Shown here piece after piece: positions 58,838 through 64,000 of a stretch of 64,000 nt of DNA (its first letter is position 1; each line of letters opens with the position of its first letter). Below the pieces are notes generated by a model. The model was not told where the DNA came from. It saw nothing but the letters and a program-made list of their open reading frames with translations, and made no database searches. A program made the position numbers and the translations under genes. Source of the stretch: Girardinichthys multiradiatus (Eukaryota > Chordata > Actinopteri > Cyprinodontiformes > Goodeidae); assembly GCF_021462225.1 (NCBI RefSeq), contig NC_061804.1, positions 7,300,740 to 7,364,739 on the forward strand, in the 5' to 3' direction.

Positions 58838-59171
58838 CAAGGGGGCTGGTGTCTATCTCCAACAGTCTATGGGCAGGAGGCAGGGTACACCCTGGACAGG
58901 TCGCCAGTCCATAGCAGGGCAACACAGAAACATACAGGACAAACAACCACACACATACTCATTCACACCTAAGGGCAATTTAGATAGACCAATTAACCGA
59001 ACAGTCATGTTTTTGGACTGTGGGTGGAGTACCCAGAGTACCAGGTGAGAACCCACGCATGCACAGGGAGAACATGCAAACTCCATGCAGAAACACCCCT
59101 GGCCAGGAGTTGAACCCAGGACCATCTTGCTGCAAGGCAACAGTGCTACCAACTGCGCTACCATGCAACCC
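58838..59171 (-). repeat. tRNA-derived SINE, near full-length
   Basis: On the minus strand it starts GGTTGCATGG, with an A box TAGCGCAGTTGG and a B box GGTTCAACTCC in the usual tRNA spacing. The unique body runs through CATGGAGTTTGCATGTTC and ATGGACTGGCGACCTGTCC. It is the best copy of the family also found at 27190, 40945, 62283 and 63356. RNA polymerase III would transcribe it from the internal boxes. Confidence 0.85.
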
Positions 59172-59559
59172 TATAGTAGAATTCAAAATGTCTTAATTTT
59201 ATTAATCATGGCTTACAGCTCATAACAATAAAATATGTAGTTTTTCATATAATTACACTATTACAAAAGACCAGAGATGGGGACTTGAGTTTGGTGCTGG
59301 TACTCGAGTCGCTCTTAAGTCATACATTCAGTGACTTCAGACACAACTTAGACTTGCATTCAAAAGACTTCAGACTTGACTCGGACTTACAATTTGAGAC
59401 TTGTGAGCATTTTTTTTTTTTTTTTTGTTGTGTTCTGTATGACAGTATCTTCTCTGTCTGATCGCCTGCCTGCTGTGTGTTATTATTTTCCCCATAAGCA
59501 GCAGTGATATAAAGCTATGGGACCAAATGTGGGCGCATGTGCAATCATTATAATCATAG

Positions 59560-59730
59560 CGATGCCGGTGAGCAAACCTGTTTCAGTCCTACTGTTCGTA
59601 ATACGTTTTCTACAAAAACTTCAGAAGGAGCAAATAATAGAGCAGCAAAGAGCAGCATCTGTAGGGTCCACCATATCTAATTTCATCCGCCACCTGAAAA
59701 CCCACCCGGAAAGGTTAGTCACTGAATGAT
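59560..59730 (+). pseudogene. Possible hAT BED-type zinc finger fragment
   Basis: The frame ends ASVGSTISNFIRHLKTHPER, resembling the histidine-bearing half of the BED fingers that start hAT transposases. The cysteine half is not seen, and no catalytic domain follows. Confidence 0.5.
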
Positions 59731-60179
59731 GTGAAAGGTTGATGTTAGCATCCATGCTATAAACAAGCTTAGCGTCACAGTGGTGCAAACATTAGTTTGC
59801 TACTGGTTGTTACTGCAAGGCTTTTTATGTCAGAATCATTAGTGTTCAATTGAATTCTGTTTTAATTAAAATTTTTATAATAATGTATTTGTTTTTTGTT
59901 TTATTTATGTTTCTAGAAAAAGGCATAATTTAGATTTTCTTTTTTTCACAGCCCTCATTTTTCTTAAAAAAAAATTAAAGAGATGAAATATTCACTGCTA
60001 AAACAAAAGAAATTTGTATCCACAAACATGTCAGTTTTGTAAGAACATGACATTTTTGGAGAAAAAATACAGCCAACAAATTTATATGTAAAACGTTTGT
60101 GAGTATGCTTTTTTTAAATAAAATGTTTTTATTTACCAGTTTAAGCTAATGATCAAACCTTAGATATCACAATGCAACT

Positions 60180-61090
60180 TTGTCAAGTCAAGTCAAGTTT
60201 ATTTATATTATATTTGTGTGTAATCCATTGTTGTAATTATGAATATGAATATATTGTTTAATTTTTAATATTAGTATTTTAATATTTATTAAATAATATT
60301 TTGGTCTGTTAAGGGTTGCCCTGTGAATACCAGCCCAGTAAGGCGATGGTATTAGGATAAAATAGAAAGGTGTGAGACGAGCTCTGACATTATTGAACAG
60401 CATAAACTCTGCACACATATGGAATGAATTCATACAATTTCTTAAAATACAAGAATTTATTAACAAAACTAAGTCAACTCAAAGTCAAACATATTTCAAT
60501 CAACAAACTCTTTACTATGCTAAAACAATCCAACTAAACTTCCAAGCAGAATTAAAGAATAACGAAGACTAATGGGCTATGTACAATATAAACAAGTTGA
60601 TCAAAGATGGTTGAAAACCATGACTGAAAGAGTGATGCAACATTACCATGCAATGTTTATGTTTGAGAACCAAGGATTATCTTGAAGAATCTGGAAACGA
60701 AGTTAAGTTAGTCTTGGAACCAACTTAGGCAATAATTGGTATACCTTCAAACAACCATTCACAATGCAAGATCAGATAAAATATTATTTTAATAAAATAA
60801 TTTTTTAAGATTGATTTGCTGCATAAAACCAACCTTCTGGATGACCAATTCACAACAGTGTTTAATTAGCTGCCTTTATTTAGTAAAATTTAAGGAAATA
60901 TTTTGGAAAATCTTTCTGGAGAAATGGGGTTTAATGGTGTTTACTTAGTTATCAAGTTTAGTGAAATAATGTTAAGGGAACTATTATTTACTAAATTGAA
61001 AACTAACAACCTTTCTGGGTAAATATTCTTTAGCAGGCAAGCACGTGTTCTTAGCTGTTAGCAGTTAAAGCTAATAAAGGAGGCTGGAGC
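60180..61090 (-). repeat. Non-coding retroelement copy with L2-type tail (right copy)
   Basis: The reverse complement of 61080 down to about 60250 matches bases 1 to about 790. The minus-strand 3' end is an ATAAATAAACTTGACTTGAC tail at 60180-60205. Compared with the left copy, about 220 bases are missing between the body and the tail. No coding capacity. Confidence 0.75.
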
Positions 61091-61800
61091 TTAGCACCAG
61101 TATCAAACACACACCTTTAAAATACCGTTAATAAAAGGGTTAAAATGCATAAGCGTGGACGGCGCGTTATGATCAATCTTGTGTTTAAAATCACCCTTTA
61201 AATAAAGTTTTTCTTAACTTTCAAAACACACAAACACAGAACACAAAACTGAGCACATGTGCTGCAGATAAGACTGCTAGCACCAAGATAGCTGAGTTTT
61301 GCAACAAAACCAAACTTCATAAAATGAAAAACGTTAAGATCATTTCATCCTAAATCACTTCTATCACTCTGCCCAAACCTAACCTCATGAACCGTGCTGA
61401 GGAAGTGTCCGGGTGACGATGAAGTTTGAAGAAACATCCACAGTCAACAAATGGTTAGCTACAGCTAACCTCCTTAGCTGCGGAGAGTAGCGGCTGTTCT
61501 GTCGGCCAGCCAAAACTGCACGCTACCACATTGATGCGTTCCGTTGTCCTTCTTTGGGAAACTGCTTCACTTGGCATCGTGCTGGGAACTCTCTGTAATC
61601 TCTGTAGACTTAACTTTGTGCATATGATCGGTGATCGTATGACACTCTTGGATCCAGTTGAAGAGTTATGTCTGTTTGCCAGCAAAGAGACATTAGCGCG
61701 CTGTATCTCTCTGTCCAGACCCCAGGGGGACCCGCATAGAAGAGACAGGATGTAGCAAGAGCGGTGCTTTTATGTGGACAGTGACGTCACGGGAGGTCCG
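61091..61800 (-). other. Probable upstream part of the right retroelement copy
   Basis: This stretch lies 5' of the matched body on the minus strand. Its partner would be outside the window. A perfect TGACGTCA site (61782-61789) is followed on the minus strand by a CACATAAAAGC TATA-like box near 61772, which could be a promoter. The 76-residue minus-strand frame at 61455-61685 has no known domain. Whether this part belongs to the retroelement or to the hAT host is undecided. Confidence 0.35.
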
Positions 61801-62046
61801 CTGTTACCGCTTTTTCCTTGCTGTGCTGGAAATGGGTTAATGCGATTTATTTTCAAAGTTCCAGAAAAGCTCATACTGGCCATTCATATTGTACCCATGG
61901 CTATGGTCCCAACACCATACAGCAGAAGTGTCATGACAGACCATTACAGCTATAAAGTGAATAGCATTTTGATTGCGTGTCACTCAAATAGTTGAGACTT
62001 GACTTGGACTTGCAAAAAATGACTTGTGACCATCTCTGCATAAGAC

Positions 62047-62282
62047 CAATGAAAGACCACAGCTAAAGAGTCTGGCTGGTCACAGAGTGCTGTGTCCAAA
62101 CATATTAAGGGCACATTGAGTGGGAAAAAAAGCATTGTAGAAAAGGGTGTACAAACAACAGGGATAACTGCAACGTTGAAATGATTGCGAAGTAAAATCA
62201 CAAGATACAAACTGCAACTGGAGTCAGCTTCGAGAGCTCACAGACGTGTCCAGGAAATGGGCTACAACTGTCCATCGATCCA
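62047..62282 (+). pseudogene. Tc1-like transposase N-terminal fragment
   Basis: The plus strand reads SGWSQSAVSKHIKGTLSGKK near 62070-62130 and RAHRRVQEMGYNC near 62235-62275. These are two DNA-binding blocks of a Tc1 transposase from a family other than copies A and B. Stops separate them. The hAT element inserted at its left edge. Confidence 0.65.
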
Positions 62283-62596
62283 TTGTCTATCTCCTCTTAT
62301 ATCAACTTATCTCCAACAGCGAGAAGTGGGATGCACCCTGGACAGGTTGCCAGTCCATCACAGGGCAACACAGGTCAAAATACCAATGTGACCACACAGT
62401 CATATTAAGGTCAGTTAAGAGTGACAAGTTATGTGTTTGGACTGTGTAAGGAAGCAGGAGTAGCGGTGCAGAACCCACATTTGCGCTTAGGGAGAACATG
62501 TAAACAATGCAGAAACCCCCGTAAGCCTGGGTTAAAACCCAAGACCTCCTTGCTGCAAAGCAACATTGCTAGCAACTGTGCCACCGTGCAGCTTAA
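62283..62596 (-). repeat. tRNA-derived SINE copy
   Basis: The minus strand has a GGTGGCACAGTTGCTAGCA A-box region, a GGTTTTAACCC B-box relative, and the shared body blocks through ATGGACTGGCAACCTGTCC. Diverged, with indels. Confidence 0.75.
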
Positions 62597-62599
62597 TCT

Positions 62600-63210
62600 A
62601 ATTAATGTTAAGGATAAAGACTCACTTTTATTTCTAAATTGGTCGGTATTGAAGAATTAGTTTAGAAATAACTTTGTGCTTTGTTATTCGTGTGTTTTTA
62701 TGAGCAAGCCTGTTTTGTATGTTTTTGGGTGCAGTTGGACCACAACTTTTCACTCGATGATCTACAGAAAGGGTGTCCATAGTGTGGCCTAGGTGCCATT
62801 TGCCTCCCTTAGATTATTTTATGTGCCCTCCAATTTAGATTGGCGAAAATTGGCTCTCTATCACAGGTAGTTGATGCAGATGGACACTTTTTTACTGATT
62901 AATTAAATTACTGTACTTTTTTAAATATAAAATGTTGGACACAACATATATTTAGCTATTACTAACCACCCTATTTGCTTTCATTGAAATTTCAAATTAG
63001 ACGTCACCAAAGTTTAGCAACTTTTTTCTCAAATTACAGCCCTGAGCACACCCATTAGTTACACTGGGCTAAATACAAATAACAATACATAACCATCATT
63101 GTTATTTAGATACCACCACAATGTTTGTGTGAATAGGGCCTATTAATTTATTAGACCTCAGGGGCCATCCTCCTAATCTAGCCCTGGTTACAGTCATTTT
63201 TTTAGAATCT
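62600..63210. other. Intergenic stretch
   Basis: No supported gene or repeat. Confidence 0.3.
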
Positions 63211-63214
63211 ACTA

Positions 63215-63330
63215 AAATTGACAGTGTCTCACTGGGAAGAGTAATTGTCTTGCAGTCTAAAAGTTGTTGGTTTTATCCCAGCTTCCTCCACTACCGCATA
63301 TTGATGTGCAAATTGGTAAGGTTACCTATC
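63215..63330 (+). repeat. SINE fragment, second family
   Basis: The blocks TCTCACTGGGAAGAGTAAT, GTTGTTGGTTTTATCCCAGC and CTTCCTCCACTACC parallel the minus-strand copy at 38530-38692. Confidence 0.5.
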
Positions 63331-63355
63331 CCCAAGTCGCCTGATATAAAATTCC

Positions 63356-63590
63356 TGGGCTGCACGGTGGCACTGTTACCTTACCGCAAGAAAGTCTTGA
63401 GTTCAAATTCCAGTTTGGGGGCTTTCTGCTTGGAGTTTGGATGATCTCTGCATGCATAGGTACTCTTCAGGTACTTCTGCTTCCTCCCACAGTCCAAAAA
63501 CATTACTATTAGGTTAAATGCACCCCTGTGATGGACTGGAAATCTGTCCAGGATGTAGCCTGCCTCTTACGTAACAACCGCTGGAAATAA
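63356..63590 (+). repeat. tRNA-derived SINE copy, plus strand
   Basis: It begins GGGCTGCACGGTGGCAC, the family start. It continues with a GAGTTCAAATTCC B-box-like stretch and the blocks TTGGAGTTTGGATGATC and CTTCCTCCCACAGTCC. The ends are clear, but the A-box spacing is damaged. Confidence 0.7.
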
Positions 63591-64000
63591 CCAGCATGTC
63601 CTATCATATGTCATAAGAGTCAAGTGGCCCAAAGAGGGATTGGAACCAAAACAAATTGGAGTGAAAAAGTGTTTTGAAAAAATCTACAATCTACAGTCTT
63701 AAGGATTTGTATGACAATTAATCTCTATAATTCTGTAATTATTTTGTAGCTCATGAAAGACTTTAACTATAATGAAAAATAAACTGATTAACTAGTGTTT
63801 AAGTAGATGGATACAACACAGGTGTATGAACTGACGAAGAGTTGAATTGACCCAAAGACGCTGAGATCATAACAGATTGGAGGCTATTGTTGCTCTTTGG
63901 ATGAACATGTGTGTATGTGGTGAAGGACACTGCAGCCCAAAGTCCTTCTGAGTCCTGGTCTCCTGACCTGTAACCCTCCCCTTCTCCCCCTCAGAGGTCT
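63591..64000. other. Intergenic stretch to window end
   Basis: No supported gene. The last 24 bases (CCTCCCCTTCTCCCCCTCAG, then AG) look like a splice acceptor with a strong pyrimidine tract at about 63974-63995. No exon can be judged because the window ends. Confidence 0.3.

Larger units (their letters stand above)
59272..62038 (+). mobile_element. hAT-like element hosting a nested retroelement
   Basis: The ends are CAGAGATGG at 59272 and its reverse complement CCATCTCTG ending at 62038. Just inside, both ends are rich in GACTTG/CAAGTC units. The flanks are an 8-bp duplication with one mismatch: CAAAAGAC (59264-59271) and CATAAGAC (62039-62046). A decayed BED-type finger lies inside the left half. 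About half of the interior is a foreign non-coding retroelement. No catalytic domain is recognisable. Confidence 0.75.

Noticed and set aside
58838..59171. A tRNA gene on the minus strand
   Set aside because: The A and B boxes belong to a SINE with a long unrelated body repeated elsewhere in the window. No cloverleaf is formed.

Overview
This window reads as a repeat-rich, AT-biased stretch of a teleost fish genome. The evidence is the set of mobile families: L2-clade LINEs with short 3' tail repeats, Tc1-like DD34E transposons, hAT elements with 8-bp target duplications, a sushi-like Ty3/gypsy gag, a gamma/epsilon-type endogenous retrovirus, and a tRNA-derived SINE with A and B boxes. I found no intact host protein-coding gene, rRNA, tRNA or CRISPR array. 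Nearly all longer reading frames are transposon proteins, their antisense shadows, or translations of microsatellites.

Layout. 1-1.06 kb is the end of a non-coding retroelement with an L2-type tail; an inverted relative lies at 60.2-61.1 kb. 2.3-2.9 kb is an L2 3' end. 4-8.2 kb holds worn Tc1-like fossils and one candidate first exon (6994-7060). 9.65-10.8 kb is a broken retroviral envelope remnant on the minus strand, abutting a pol-less Ty3/gypsy element (10.83 to about 12.95 kb, minus). 17.7-20.15 kb is a 5'-truncated L2-type LINE on the minus strand, with a rearranged 55-bp patch. 24.13-24.59 kb is an uninterrupted CTAT array of about 116 units. 25.89-26.59 kb is a hAT element with a perfect target duplication. 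33.0-33.4 kb is a telomere-like cassette bounded by CA repeats. 38.9-40.2 kb is a probable solo LTR. 41.1-42.7 kb and 55.5-57.1 kb are two closely related Tc1 copies in opposite orientation. 43.0-43.5 kb is a deleted Tc1 derivative. 46.27-53.53 kb is a degraded endogenous retrovirus with both LTRs and recognisable gag, pro, pol and env fragments. 59.27-62.04 kb is a hAT element that hosts the inverted retroelement copy.

Between the repeats are several GC-richer, low-repeat blocks (about 14.2, 23.9, 28.7, 30.6, 35.6, 43.6 and 58.0 kb) that resemble conserved non-coding elements of a gene desert or giant intron. That is inference; only a multi-species alignment could confirm it.

The elements do not form a pathway. 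What the window shows is layered insertion. The clearest case is a SINE that received an L2 tail fragment of about 19 bp, which was then split by a Tc1 transposon, with an 8-bp duplication still visible. The least familiar object is the non-coding retroelement with an L2 tail, present as two inverted copies near the two ends of the window.
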